A stretch of DNA of 64,000 bases from Agriotes lineatus (taxonomy: Eukaryota; Arthropoda; Insecta; Coleoptera; Elateridae), in NCBI GenBank assembly GCA_940337035.1, contig CALNHX010005163.1, positions 1 through 64,000 on the forward strand. The letters are read 5' to 3'. Shown here one piece after another: positions 21,803-34,700 of this stretch. A program made the translations under genes and the position numbers. The notes beneath the pieces were generated by a model. It saw nothing but the letters and a program-made list of their open reading frames with translations. It searched no databases and was not told where the DNA came from. Numbering within the stretch: position 1 is the stretch's first letter; each line of letters begins with the position of its first letter.

Positions 21803-22205
21803 AATTGAGTTTTCAACAGATCTTCACGTTTTAGAGTCCCCTGAACCCAAAAAACATATTTTTTTCATTAGTCTCTGTGTATTTGTGTGTGTGCCTGTGA
21901 ACAGAATATGTGGAAAACGAAAAGAGGTATGGCTTTGAAACTTCATATATAAGTTTTGTGTACTATGTAGATGCGACAGCATGCTTTTGAAGAAAACCGC
22001 ATAACCGAAAGTAGGTGTTTACTCTTGTGATTTTTCAGTTTTTTCGATTTTTTCAAAAATGGCTCCAACGATTTTTTTCAAACTTCACATTTTTGTTACA
22101 TTTTTAATGTGTATTGATGTGAAATAGGTAACTTTCCAGTTGAATACTTCTAAAATGGGTTTATTTTGTTTTTTTTTCTATTTTTTTATTAACTCCTATT
22201 TTAAA
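21759..22205 (+). repeat. Dispersed repeat family A, copy 4
   Basis: It starts ACTTCCTTTTACAATAAAGT, has GATCTTCACGTTTTAGAGTC, a short GT tract near 21880, and AAACGAAAAGAGGTATGGC, matching copy 2 in inverse. Beyond about 22090 the boundary is uncertain. An AAAACACCCGGTAT string near 22205 resembles common insect transposon ends. Confidence 0.65.
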
Positions 22206-23495
22206 TAAAACACCCGGTATATTATTACATTTTTGAATTCACCTTAAAATTCTAGAGAAACTTTGTCTCTCCAACTAACGCTCTATTTTGTACAGTTTTT
22301 GTAGAATTTGTAATTTTTGAAAATTGTTGACAAATGCTTAAGAATTAAAAATAAAATTTTTGGCTAATTATAAGATCACTGTAAAAGGAAATTGTGTGCG
22401 TGTATCATACCAGATTTTTATGTATGTGACCAGTTTCAAAAACTGTATGATTAAAAATTTTTTGATTGGGTAATGGAAGGTATTATAATACTTTGAATGT
22501 AAACATTTATACGCTAAGTTAAAATTTTTGTTTACATTATTTGCTTTTCACGATAAATGTGTATATTTACCTGATTAAAAAGAGATGGGGAATGCAAGTT
22601 ATCTAATTTTTCTGAAGGGTACGTAAACGAATCAGTAAGCAATAAAATGGAAGGTGGGAGTGGAATCAATAATTTAAATACAACCATCAGTAAAGCAACA
22701 CATATAAATAAAGCAAGGAATGTAAATTTTACTTAAAATGTCACTAACTGATTACAGGAGAAATCTACAAATAATCTTCTATTGTTTCAAAAATTGCAAC
22801 AATTGTTCTATAATGTAAATAGTATTAATAATTTTATGTGATAGATGCTGATACTTCTATTCTTGCTATTTTGAACTAACGTTTTATTTTACGTATATTG
22901 CTAGGTTCGCTTCTTCTTTTCTCTACTGCAAGAAAAAACATAAACACCACCAACCAAACCTTGATCAAAAAAATTTGTCTTCCGGATCATACAAAACCAA
23001 AATAATTGCAACGAATGAAAGACGCCGTAAAGAATTAAATCAGGCAATTACTTTCCAATTCAATAATAAATATAATTTCATTTAAAGTAATAGCGATTTA
23101 CTATATTTTACATATTAACGGAAACGCAAAGAATTGTATACCTATGCAGCGCAGCTGAGTAAGCAAATCTTTCACATATTTTAAACTTTTTTACAAAACC
23201 TATAGCATATTTTTAAATATTTACATCAATAAAAATAATTCACTGAAAGATAATTGTTTTTCATTCAACTGTTAAATCTAATTGTAGTGACTACAAATTG
23301 GAATATATACTTACATTCCAAATTGCCTACAATACCACTGGTACATTATCTTTCTTGCAAATAGATTCATAGCAGAAGATTTCAGGAATGCAGTTCAATT
23401 ACCTTCAATTGTATTTACAAATACATCACCGGCAAGAATAAGCTTAGGCCCTTAATCCCTAACATTAATTTCCATTATAACAATTACTTAACTAG
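22206..23495. other. Intergenic DNA, no gene seen
   Basis: AT-rich with no supported feature. Confidence 0.5.
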
Positions 23496-23499
23496 CTAT

Positions 23500-23650
23500 T
23501 GTATATTATGGCTTATGACCTACAGGTATGCATCTCATGCATTTTGGGGGTCACAGGGACAATTCTTAAAACAAATACAAATCATTCAACGACAATTACC
23601 ACCTCTTTGGAGCTCTCCTTGTGAATTAAAATATATTGAGAAGGGATGAG
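23500..23650 (+). pseudogene. Possible LINE reverse-transcriptase tail fragment
   Basis: One plus-strand frame reads MTYRYASHAFWGSQGQFL followed by KQIQIIQRQLPPLWSSPC. This resembles the region after the RT motifs in Jockey-type ORF2 (compare VTYACPVWGA...LQVIQNKVLRM...APWF in the intact-looking copy at 17550-17650). The match is short and flanked by stops, so it would be an old fragment. Confidence 0.4.
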
Positions 23651-25080
23651 TTATTCCTAAATTACATTATATCTACTCAAGTTGCGTTAAGTGAGTACTG
23701 AGTGAAAAAGGAAAAACTTTAATATTAGCTGAAAATTATAAATGTTATAAATACCGGATACTGAACACAACAAGAAAGACAAGTTAGTGCTATATTAAAA
23801 AATCGTGCAAAGCAAAAGTGTACACTCTTGGTGATGAATCAAAGTTGGTGTTTTCTAAACAAACCGGTGCCCATGAACATGAGACAGTGACAGAAAAAGT
23901 GTTAATAGACAAAAAGTGAAGAATTAGTTGAAGAGGAAAGCAGAAGGATCCACGTATGAAAAACCGTCCAAAATGCTTTCAGCAAGTGTTGGTGACTTTC
24001 CCCAGAAAGGCCTGATATGGTACTAATCTCGTTAGTGGTAAATTCCATGTTATGGTATTTTTTTTTATAAGGTGACATTAACATGACATCAATACGAAGA
24101 TTAATAAAAACAGACGTTTTTTGTTTTTAATCATTACATTTATTCAAACTTATCTATGGCTCTGAAACCTTTTTTAGCATAACTTTAACTTATTTTTTTT
24201 TCGAAAACTGACAATATTTGTATAAACGATTACTGGACTAATCATATTATTTTACCGTCCTCCTTTACCAGTTAAAATGTTCGAATCACTATTAAAGTCA
24301 CCCTATATAATGCGACCACGAAGTTTTTCGAGCAAAGCAAGCCATGTTAGGGGAACAGTTTCGTTGGTGTAAGCCATAATTGTTGTGTTATAAATATCTG
24401 TCTGTTTATTAAACGTCACATTACATTGATTTTAAGGTTATAATTCACAGCAGAACCAGCGTTGCTAATTGTACGCAAAATCTTGCAATTGTTATTTTAA
24501 CCTTAATTAAATATGAATTCATCAGCTAATATTTCACTTGTTATTTATCATATTCAATAAATAATCATTATTATAAATCGCTTAGCCACTTCATTGAATC
24601 TTAAAAAGTAAATGTTTTATTTAGCCGCTTAATATAAACGCAGAAAATATTTTTAGTGATCAATAAATATTAATAATGTTAAATTAGTTATCTATAAACT
24701 TAAAGTAGCAATGTTTAAAAAACATATTTTAAAAATGTCAGAAAAAATTACTAGAGTTGTTATGTAACGTATCCAGTATACTTGTTCAGATCAATAAAAC
24801 TTTCAATTTTCTTCTTCAAATTTTTATTGCAGTAATGCGAGTATGTTCTAGAAACTTATTTGTTGCTTCAAAAATTTCCAAACTCTCATAGGATTAATTT
24901 ATATATTTTATTGTGCTCTTCGTTTAACCTACCATTACAGTCTATTCAAATTTAAGTTAAGTTAACTTGTTTTCTTCTCTATGTCTGATGTGCATTACCG
25001 TGGGACTAACCAACTTAATGATATCTGAGGACGAAAGGTTTTACAAATATTGCTATATCCTATTGAACTAAAATTTTGAA
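23651..25080. other. Intergenic DNA, no gene seen
   Basis: AT-rich. A 60-codon minus-strand frame at 23902-24084 has no recognisable features. Confidence 0.5.
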
Positions 25081-25222
25081 GCCATAATGTAAACCCGATA
25101 TTCCACCTCCATTATATCATCAGAAGAATCAGAATCATTGTCATTCTCTGATTCTGATTCAGATTCCACTAATGAAATAATAAATGGAGAAAGATTTTCA
25201 ACCGAAAGTTTTTCCATGTTGT
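25073..25222 (-). CDS. Short acidic open frame, unrecognised
   Basis: On the minus strand an ATG near 25219 opens about 48 codons: MEKLSVENLSPFIISLV followed by a run rich in Glu, Ser and Asp (ESESESENDNDSDSSDD) and a stop. It could be the N-terminal exon of a transposase or nuclear protein, since acidic Ser/Glu/Asp leaders are common there, or simple low-complexity sequence. It starts ATGGAAAAACT, the same 11 bases as an in-frame ATG inside the 195-bp array unit, which may be chance. Confidence 0.25.
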
Positions 25223-25440
25223 CACCTCTCCGCCTTGCATATTGAAAAACTCTTACGACATAAATTAACGATGGTTCAAAACTATGTGTTTATAATAAAT
25301 CCCAGAGTTGCTTTTTTCTATTTTTCCTTAAATTTTTAAATTATGATTAATCATCCGTTCCTTCATTTGCAACAAAGTTAGGTTTACTCGATTGCGCCGA
25401 ATGATTAGTTACATTGTCCATAACTACCACACATTTAGAT

Positions 25441-25740
25441 TGCAGTTTGTGTCATCTGAAATACTTGTTGCTCAGTTCCAATACTTCTGGTCAAAAATGT
25501 ATTTGAAATTAGCCAAGATCTATCAGCTTTTATTGCACTGTCAAATTTACAAATATTTATAGCAGGTTCACTAAGTAATTTATAATTATGGAAGCAGCTT
25601 CTGCTATCTGAAATGCTTACAACTCAACCCTATTCCTCTTGTTGAAAAGCAGACTGTGAAACTCGTCAGGATCTAATACTAGTCAAGTTTCAAAATTGCT
25701 ATTGGGTTGTTGCTGAAAGTGCTGTCGTTTTACAAAGTAA
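25441..25740 (-). repeat. Left boundary units of the satellite array (diverged)
   Basis: About 190 bp here (25441-25630) match the right edge of the array (59675-59865) in order and orientation: CATCTGAAATACT, then TCAAATTTAC, AGTAATTTATAATT and GCTATCTGAAATGCTT. At the unit junction these copies have CTGAAATAC (CAG on the minus strand) where most interior units have CTAAAATAC (TAG). The next unit, at 25655-25780, has the 195-type linker although the block that follows is 175-type. Confidence 0.75.
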
Positions 25741-28700
25741 CCTTCCCACTAATATTTTTGGAGGGAGCTTCGCTCACCTAAAATACTCGTGGCTCAGTTC
25801 CATAATTCCTGTTCACAAGAAAAAGTAGAGTCTCATCAGTGTCTAATTCCACCTTTTACATGGCATGGGTCAAGTTTCCAAATCCCTTTTGGGCTGCTAC
25901 TGATAGGGTTGTCATTTCACGAAGTAACCTGATGAATAAATTATTCATATATTTAAAACACCTGTGGCTCAGTTACATAATTTCTGTTCGCAAGAACAAG
26001 TAGATCCTCATCGGTGTCTAATTCCATTTTTTTCATGCCATGGGTCAACTTTCCAAATTCCTTTTGGGCTGATACTTGAAGGGTTATCATTTCACGAAGT
26101 GAAGTGATGAATAAATTATTCATATATCTAAAATACCTGTTGCTCAGTTGCATAATTCCTGTTCGCAAGAACAAGTAGATCCTCATCGGTGTCTAATTCC
26201 AGTTTTTTCATGGCATGGGTCAAGTTTCCTAATTCCTTTTCGGCTGATACTTAAAGGGTTGTCATTTCACGACGTAACCTGATGAATAAATTATTCATAT
26301 ATCTAAAATAGCAGTGGCCCAGTTTTATAATTCCTGTTCGCAGGAACAAGTAGATCCTCATCGATATCTAATTCCAGTTTTTTCATGGCATGGGTGAAGT
26401 TTCCAAATTCTTTTTGGGCTGATACTCATATGGTTTTTATTTCAAAAAGTAACCTGATGAATAAATTATTCATATATCTAAAATACCTGTGGCTCAGTTC
26501 CATAATTCCTGTTCGCAAGAACAAGTAAATCCTCATCGGTGTCTAATTCCAGTTTTTTCATGCCATGGGTCAACTTTCCAAATTTCTTTTGGCATGATAC
26601 TGATAGGGTTGTTATTTCACGAAGGAACCTGATGAATAAATTATTAATATATCTAAAATACCTGTGGCTCAGTTGCATAATTCCTGTTCGCAAGAACAAG
26701 TAGATCCTCATCGGTGTCTAATTCCAGTTTTTTCATGCCATGGGTCAACTTTCCAAATTCCTTTTGGGCTGATACTGATAGGGTTGTCACTTCACGAAAT
26801 AAAGTGATGAACAAATTATTCATATATATACAATACCTGTGGCTGAGTTACATAATTCCTGTTCTCAAGAACAAGTGGATCGTGATCGGTGTCTACTTCC
26901 AGTTTTTCATGTCATGGGTCAAGTTTCCTAATTCCTTTTCAGCTGATACTGATAGAGTTGTTATTTCACGAAGTAACCTAAAAAATAAGTTATTAATATA
27001 TCTAAAATACCTGTGGCTCAGTTTCATAATTCCTGTTCGCAAGAACAAGTAGAGTCTCATCAGTGTCTAGTTCCACCTTTTTTATTGCATGGGTCAAGTT
27101 TCCAAATTCCTTTTGGGCTGATACTGATAGGGTTGTCATTTCACGAAGTAACCTGATGAATAAATTATTCATATATTTAAAATACCTGTGGCTCAGTTCC
27201 ATAATTCCTGTTCGCAAGAACAAGTAGATTCTCGTCGGTGTCTGTGTCTAATTCCAGTTTTTTCATGCCATGGGTCAACCTTCCAAATTCCTTTTGGGCT
27301 GATACTGATAGGGTTGTCACTTCACGAAGTAAAGTGATGAACAAATTATTCATATATATAAAGTACCTGTGGCTGAGTTACATAATTCCTGTTCTCAAGA
27401 ACAAGTAGATCGTGATCGGTGTTTACTACCAGTTTTTCATGGCATGGGTCAAGTTTCCTAATTCCTTTTCGGCTGATACTCATAGGGTTGTTATTTCACG
27501 AAGTAACCTAAAAAATAAGTTATTCATATATCTAAAATGCCTGTGGCTCAGTTTCATAATTCCTGTTCGCAAGAACAAGTAGAGTCTCATCAGTGTTTAG
27601 TTCCACCTTTTTTATTGCATGGGTCAAGTTTCAAAATTCCTTTTGGGCTGATACTGATAGGGTTGTCATTTCACGAAGTAACCTGATGAATAACTTATTC
27701 ATATATTTAAAATACCTGTGTCTCAGTTCCATAATTCCTGTTCGCAACATCAAGTAGTGTCTCATCAGTGTCTAATTCTACTTTGTTCATGGCATGGGTC
27801 AAGTTTCTAAATTCCTTTTGGCCTGATACTGATAGGGTTGTCATTTCACGAAGTAACGTGATGAATAAATTATCCATATATTTAAAATACCTGTGGCTCA
27901 GTTCCATAATTCCTGTTCGTAAGAACAAGTAGATCCGCATCGGTGACTAATTCCAGTTTTTCATGCCATGGGTCAACTTTCCAAATTTCTTTTGGCCTAA
28001 TACTGATAGGGTTGTTATTTCACGAAGTAACCTGATAAATAAATTCTTCATATATCTAAAATACCTGTGGCTCAGTTCCATAATTCCTGTTCGCAAGAAC
28101 AAGTAAATCCTCATCGGTGTCTAATTCCAGTTTTTTCATGCCATGGGTCAACTTTCCAAATTCCTTTTGGCATGATACTGATAGTGTTGTTATTTCACGA
28201 AGTAACCAGATGAATAAATTATTAATATATCTAAAATACCTGTGGCTCAGTTGCATAATTCCTGTTCGCAAGAACAAGTAGATCCTAATCGGTGTCTAAT
28301 TCCAGTTTTTTCATGCCATGGGTCAACTTTCGAAATTCCTTTTGGGCTGATACTTATAGGGTTGTCACTTCACGAAGTAAAGTGATGAACAAATTATTCA
28401 TATATATAAAATAATTGTGGCTGAGTTGCATAATTTCTGTTCTCAAGAACAAGTAGATCGTGATCGGTGTCTACTTCCAGTTTTTTCATGGCATGGCTCA
28501 AGTTTCCTAATTCCTTTTCGGCTGATACTTAAAGGGTTGTCATTTCACGAAGTAACCTGATGAATAAATTATTTATATATCTAAAATACAAGCGTCCCAG
28601 TTCCATAATTCCTGTTCGCACTAACAAGTAGATCCTCATCGGTGTCTAATTCCAGTTTTTTCATGGCATGGGTCAAGCCTCCAAATTCCTTTTGGGCTGA

Positions 28701-31700
28701 TACTGATAGGGTTGTCATTTCACGAAGTAACATGATGAATAAATTATTCATATATTTAAAATACCTGTGGCTCAGTTCCATAATTCCTGTTCGCAAGAAC
28801 AAGTAAATCCTCATCGGTGTCTAATTCCAGTTTTTTAAGGCATGGGTCAAGCTTCCAAATCCCTATTGGGCTGATACTTGGAGGGTTGTTATTTCACGAA
28901 GTAACCTGATAACTAAGTTCTTTATATTACTAAAATAACTGTGGCTCAGTACCATAATTCCTGTTCGCAACATCAAGCAGTGTCCCATCAGTGCCTAATT
29001 CCAGTTTTTTCATGGCATGGGTCAAGTTTCCAAATTCCTTTTGGGCTGATACTGATTGGGTTGTTATTCCACGAAGTAACCTGATAAATAGGTTATTCAT
29101 ATATCTAAAATAACTGTGGCTCAGTTTATAACTCCTGTTCGCAAGAAAAAGTAGAGTCTCATCAGTGCCTACCTCCATCTTTTTTATAGCATGGGTCAAG
29201 TTTCCAAATTCCTTTTGGGCTGATACTGATAGGGTTGTCATTTCACGAAGTAACCTGATGAATAAATTATTCATATATTTAAAATACCTGTGGCTCAGTT
29301 TTCCAGTTCCAGTTCTTTAAGGCATGGGTCAAGCTTCCAAATTCCTTTTGGGCTGATACTTAAAAGGTTGCCATTTCACAAAGTAACCTGATGAATAAAT
29401 TATTCATATATCTAAAATACCTGTTGCTCAGTTCCATATTTCCTGTTCTCCAGAACAAGTAGATCCTCATCGGTGTCTAATTCCGGGCTTTTCATGCCAT
29501 GGGTTAACTTTCCAAATTTCTTTTGGCATGATACTGATAGGGTTGTTATTTCACGAAGGAACCTGATGAATAAATTATTAATATATCTAAAATACCTGTG
29601 GCTCAGTTGCATAATTCCTGTTCGCAAGAACAAGTAGATCCTCATCGGTGTCTAATTCCAGTTTTTTCATGCCATGGGTCAACTTTCCAAATTCCTTTTG
29701 AGCTGATACTGATAGGGTTGTCACTTCACGAAGTAAAGTGATGAACAAATTATTCATATATATACAATACCTGTGGCTGAGTTACATAATTCCTGTTCTC
29801 AAGAACAAGTAGATCGTGATCGGTGTTTACTTCCAGTTTTTCATGGCATGGGTCAAGTTTTCTAATTCCTTTTCGGCTGATACTGATAGGGTTGTTATTT
29901 CACGAAGTAACCTAAAAAATAAGTTATTCATATATCTAAAATACCTGTGGCTCAGTTTCATAATTCCTGTTCGCAAGAACAAGTAGAGTCTCATCAGTGT
30001 CTAGTTCCACCTTTTTTATTGCATGGGTCAAGTTTCAAAATTCCTTTTGGGCTGATACTGATAGGGTTGTCATTTCACGAAGTAACCTGATGAATAAATT
30101 ATTCATATATTTAAAATACCTGTGTCTCAGTTCCATAATTCCTGTTCGCAACATCAAGTAGTGTCTCATCAGTGTCTAATTCTACTTTGTTCATGGCATG
30201 GGTCAAGTTTCTAAATTCCTTTTGGCCTGATACTGATAGGGTTGTCATTTCACGAAATAACCTGATGAATAAATTCTTCATATATCTAAAATACCTGTGG
30301 CTCAGTTCCATAATTCCTGTTCGCAAGAACAAGTAAATCCTCATCGGTGTCTAATTCCAGTTTTTTCATGCCATGGGTCAACTTTCGAAATTCCTTTTGG
30401 GCTGATACTGATAGGGTTGTCACTTCACGAAGTAACCAGATGAATAAATTATTAATATATCAAAAATACCTGTGGCTCAGTTGCATAATTCCTGTTCGCA
30501 GGAACAAGTAGATCCTCATCGGTGTCTAATTCCAGTTTTTTCATGCCATGGGTCAACTTTCGAAATTCCTTTTGGGCTGATACTGATAGGGTTGTCACTT
30601 CACGAAGTAAAGTGATGAACAAATTATTTATATATATAAAATACCTGTGGCTGAGTTGCATAATTTCTGTTCTCAAGAACAACTAGATCGTGATCGGTGT
30701 CTACTTCCAGTTTTTTCATGGCATGGCTCAAGTTTCCTAATTCCTTTTCGGCTGATACTTAAAGGGTTGTCATTTCACGAAGTAACCTGATGAATAAATT
30801 ATTTATATATCTAAAATACAAGCGTCCCAGTTCCATAATTCCTGTTCGCACGAACAAGTAGATCCTCATCGGTGTCTAATTCCAGTTTTTTCATGGCATG
30901 GGTCAAGCCTCCAAATTCCTTTTGGGCTGATACTGATAGGGTTGTCATTTCACGAAGTAACATGATGAATAAATTATTCATATATTTAAAATACCTGTGC
31001 TCAGTTCCATAATTCCTGTTCGCAAGAACAAGTAAATCCTCATCGGTGTCTAATTCCAGTTTTTTAAGGCATGGGTCAAGCTTCCAAATCCTTTTGGGCT
31101 GATACTTGGAGGGTTGTTATTTCACGAAGTAACCTGATAAATAAGTTCTTCATATTACTAAAATAACTGTGGCTCAGTACCATAATTCCTGTTCGCAACA
31201 TCAAGTAGTGTCCATCAGAGCCTAATTCCAGTTTTTTCATGGCATGGTCAAGTTTCCAAATTCCTTTTGGGCTGATACTGATTGGGTTGTTATTCCACGA
31301 AGTAACCTGATAAATAAGTTATTCATATATCTAAAATAAATGTGGCTCAGTTCCATAACTCCTGTTCGCAAGAACAAGTAGAGTCTCATCAGTGCCTACC
31401 TCCATCTTTTTTATAGCATGGGTCAAGTTTCCAAATCCTTTTGGGCTGATATTGATAGGGTTGTCATTTCACGAAGTAACCTGATGAATAAATTATTCAT
31501 ATATTTAAAATACCTGTGGCTCAGTTCCATAATTCCTGTTCTCCAGAACAAGTAGATCCTCATCGTGTCTAATTCCGGGCTTTTCATGCATGGGTCAAAA
31601 CCTCCAAATTCCTGTTGGGCTGATACTTAAAGGGTTGTCATTTCACGAAGCGACGTGATGAATAAATTATACATATATCTAAAATACCTGTGGCTCAGTT

Positions 31701-34700
31701 GCATAATTCCTGTTCGCCAAAACAAGTAGATCCTCATCGGTGTCTAATTCCGGTTTTTTCATGGCATGGGTCAAGTCTCCAAATTCCTTTTGTGCTGATA
31801 CTGATAATGTTGTTATTTCACGAAGTAACCTGATAAATAAGTTATTCATACCTATATCTAAAATACCTGGAGCTCAGTTCCATAATTCCTGTTCGCAACA
31901 TCAAGTAGTGTCTCATCAGTGTCTAATTCTACTTTGTTCATGGCATGGGTCAAGTTTCTAAATTCCTTTTGGCCTGATACTGATAGGGTTGTCATTTCAC
32001 GAAGTAACGTGATGAATAAATTATCCATATATTTAAAATACCTGTGGCTCAGTTCCATAATTCCTGTTCGTAAGAACAAGTAGATCCGCATCGGTGTCTA
32101 ATTCCAGTTTTTCATGCCATGGGTCAACTTTCCAAATTTCTTTTGGCCTAATACTGATAGGGTTGTTATTTCACGAAGTAACCTGATGAATAAATTCTTC
32201 ATATATCTAAAATACCTGTGGCTCAGTTCCATAATTCCTGTTCGCAAGAACAAGTAAATCCTCATCGGTGTCTAATTCCAGTTTTTTCATGCCATGGGTC
32301 AACTTTCCAAATTCCTTTTGGCATGATACTGATAGTGTTGTTATTTCACGAAGTAACCAGATGAATAAATTATTAATATATCTAAAATACCTGTGGCTCA
32401 GTTGCATAATTCCTGTTCGCAAGAACAAGTAGATCCTCATCGGTGTCTAATTCCAGTTTTTTCATGCCATGGGTCAACTTTCGAAATTCCTTTTGGGCTG
32501 ATACTTATAGGGTTGTCACTTCACGAAGTAAAGTGATGAACAAATTATTCATATATATAAAATAATTGTGGCTGAGTTGCATAATTTCTGTTCTCAAGAA
32601 CAAGTAGATCGTGATCGGTGTCTACTTCCAGTTTTTTCATGGCATGGCTCAAGTTTCCTAATTCCTTTTCGGCTGATACTTAAAGGGTTGTCATTTCACG
32701 AAGTAACCTGATGAATAAATTATTTATATATCTAAAATACAAGCGTCCCAGTTCCATAATTCCTGTTCGCACTAATAAGTAGATCCTCATCGGTGTCTAA
32801 TTCCAGTTTTTTCATGGCATGGGTCAAGCCTCCAAATTCCTTTTGGGCTGATACTGATAGGGTTGTCATTTCACGAAGTAACATGATGAATAAATTATTC
32901 ATATATTTAAAATACCTGTGGCTCAGTTCCATAATTCCTGTTCGCAAGAACAAGTAAATCCTCATCGGTGTCTAATTCCAGTTTTTTAAGGCATGGGTCA
33001 AGCTTCCAAATCCCTATTGGGCTGATACTTGGAGGGTTGTTATTTCACGAAGTAACCTGATAACTAAGTTCTTTATATTACTAAAATAACTGTGGCTCAG
33101 TACCATAATTCCTGTTCGCAACATCAAGTAGTGTCCCATCAGTGCCTAATTCCAGTTTTTTCATGGCATGGGTCAAGTTTCCAAATTCCTTTTGGGCTGA
33201 TACTGATTGGGTTGTTATTCCACGAAGTAACCTGATAAATAGGTTATTCATATATCTAAAATAACTGTGGCTCAGTTTATAACTCCTGTTCGCAAGAACA
33301 AGTAGAGTCTCATCAGTGCCTACCTCCATCTTTTTTATAGCATGGGTCAAGTTTCCAAATTCCTTTTGGGCTGATACTGATAGGGTTGTCATTTCACGAA
33401 GTAACCTGATGAATAAATTATTCATATATTTAAAATACCTGTGGCTCAGTTTTCCAGTTCCAGTTCTTTAAGGCATGGGTCAAGCTTCCAAATTCCTTTT
33501 GGGCTGATACTTAAAAGGTTGCCATTTCACAAAGTAACCTGATGAATAAATTATTCATATATCTAAAATACCTGTTGCTCAGTTCCATATTTCCTGTTCT
33601 CCAGAACAAGTAGATCCTCATCGGTGTCTAATTCCGGGCTTTTCATGCCATGGGTCAACTTTCCAAATTTCTTTTGGCATGATACTGATAGGGTTGTTAT
33701 TTCACGAAGGAACCTGATGAATAAATTATTAATATATCTAAAATACCTGTGGCTCAGTTGCATAATTCCTGTTCGCAAGAACAAGTAGATCCTCATCGGT
33801 GTCTAATTCCAGTTTTTTCATGCCATGGGTCAACTTTCCAAATTCCTTTTGAGCTGATACTGATAGGGTTGTCACTTCACGAAGTAAAGTGATGAACAAA
33901 TTATTGATATATATACAATACCTGTGGCTGAGTTACATAATTCCTGTTCTCAAGAACAAGTAGATCGTGATCGGTGTTTACTTCCAGTTTTTCATGGCAT
34001 GGGTCAAGTTTTCTAATTCCTTTTCGGCTGATACTGATAGGGTTGTTATTTCACGAAGTAACCTAAAAAATAAGTTATTCATATATCTAAAATACCTGTG
34101 GCTCAGTTTCATAATTCCTGTTCGCAAGAACAAGTAGAGTCTCATCAGTGTCTAGTTCCACCTTTTTTATTGCATGGGTCAAGTTTCAAAATTCCTTTTG
34201 GGCTCATACTGATAGGGTTGTCATTTCACGAAGTAACCTGATGAATAAATTATTCATATATTTAAAATACCTGTGTCTCAGTTCCATAATTCCTGTTCGC
34301 AACATCAAGTAGTGTCTCATCAGTGTCTAATTCTACTTTGTTCATGGCATGGGTCAAGTTTCTAAATTCCTTTTGGCCTGATACTGATAGGGTTGTCATT
34401 TCACGAAGTAACGTGATGAATAAATTATCCATATATTTAAAATACCTGTGGCTCAGTTCCATAATTCTTGTTCGCAAGAACAAGTAGATCCGCATCGGTG
34501 TCTAATTCCAGTTTTTCATGCCATGGGTCAACTTTCCAAATTCCTTTTGGCCTGATACTGATACGGTTGTTATTTCACGAAATAACCTGATGAATAAATT
34601 CTTCATATATCTAAAATACCTGTGGCTCAGTTCCATAATTCCTGTTCGCAAGAACAAGTAGAGTCTCATCAGTGTCTAGTTCCACCTTTTTTATTGCATG

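Noticed and set aside
26714..27052. Plus-strand frames inside the array (26714-27052, 31740-31961, 36595-36867, 38809-38997, 47610-47855, 54623-54868)
   Set aside because: They are the reverse-strand reading of satellite monomers and shift frame between units; there is no independent coding evidence.
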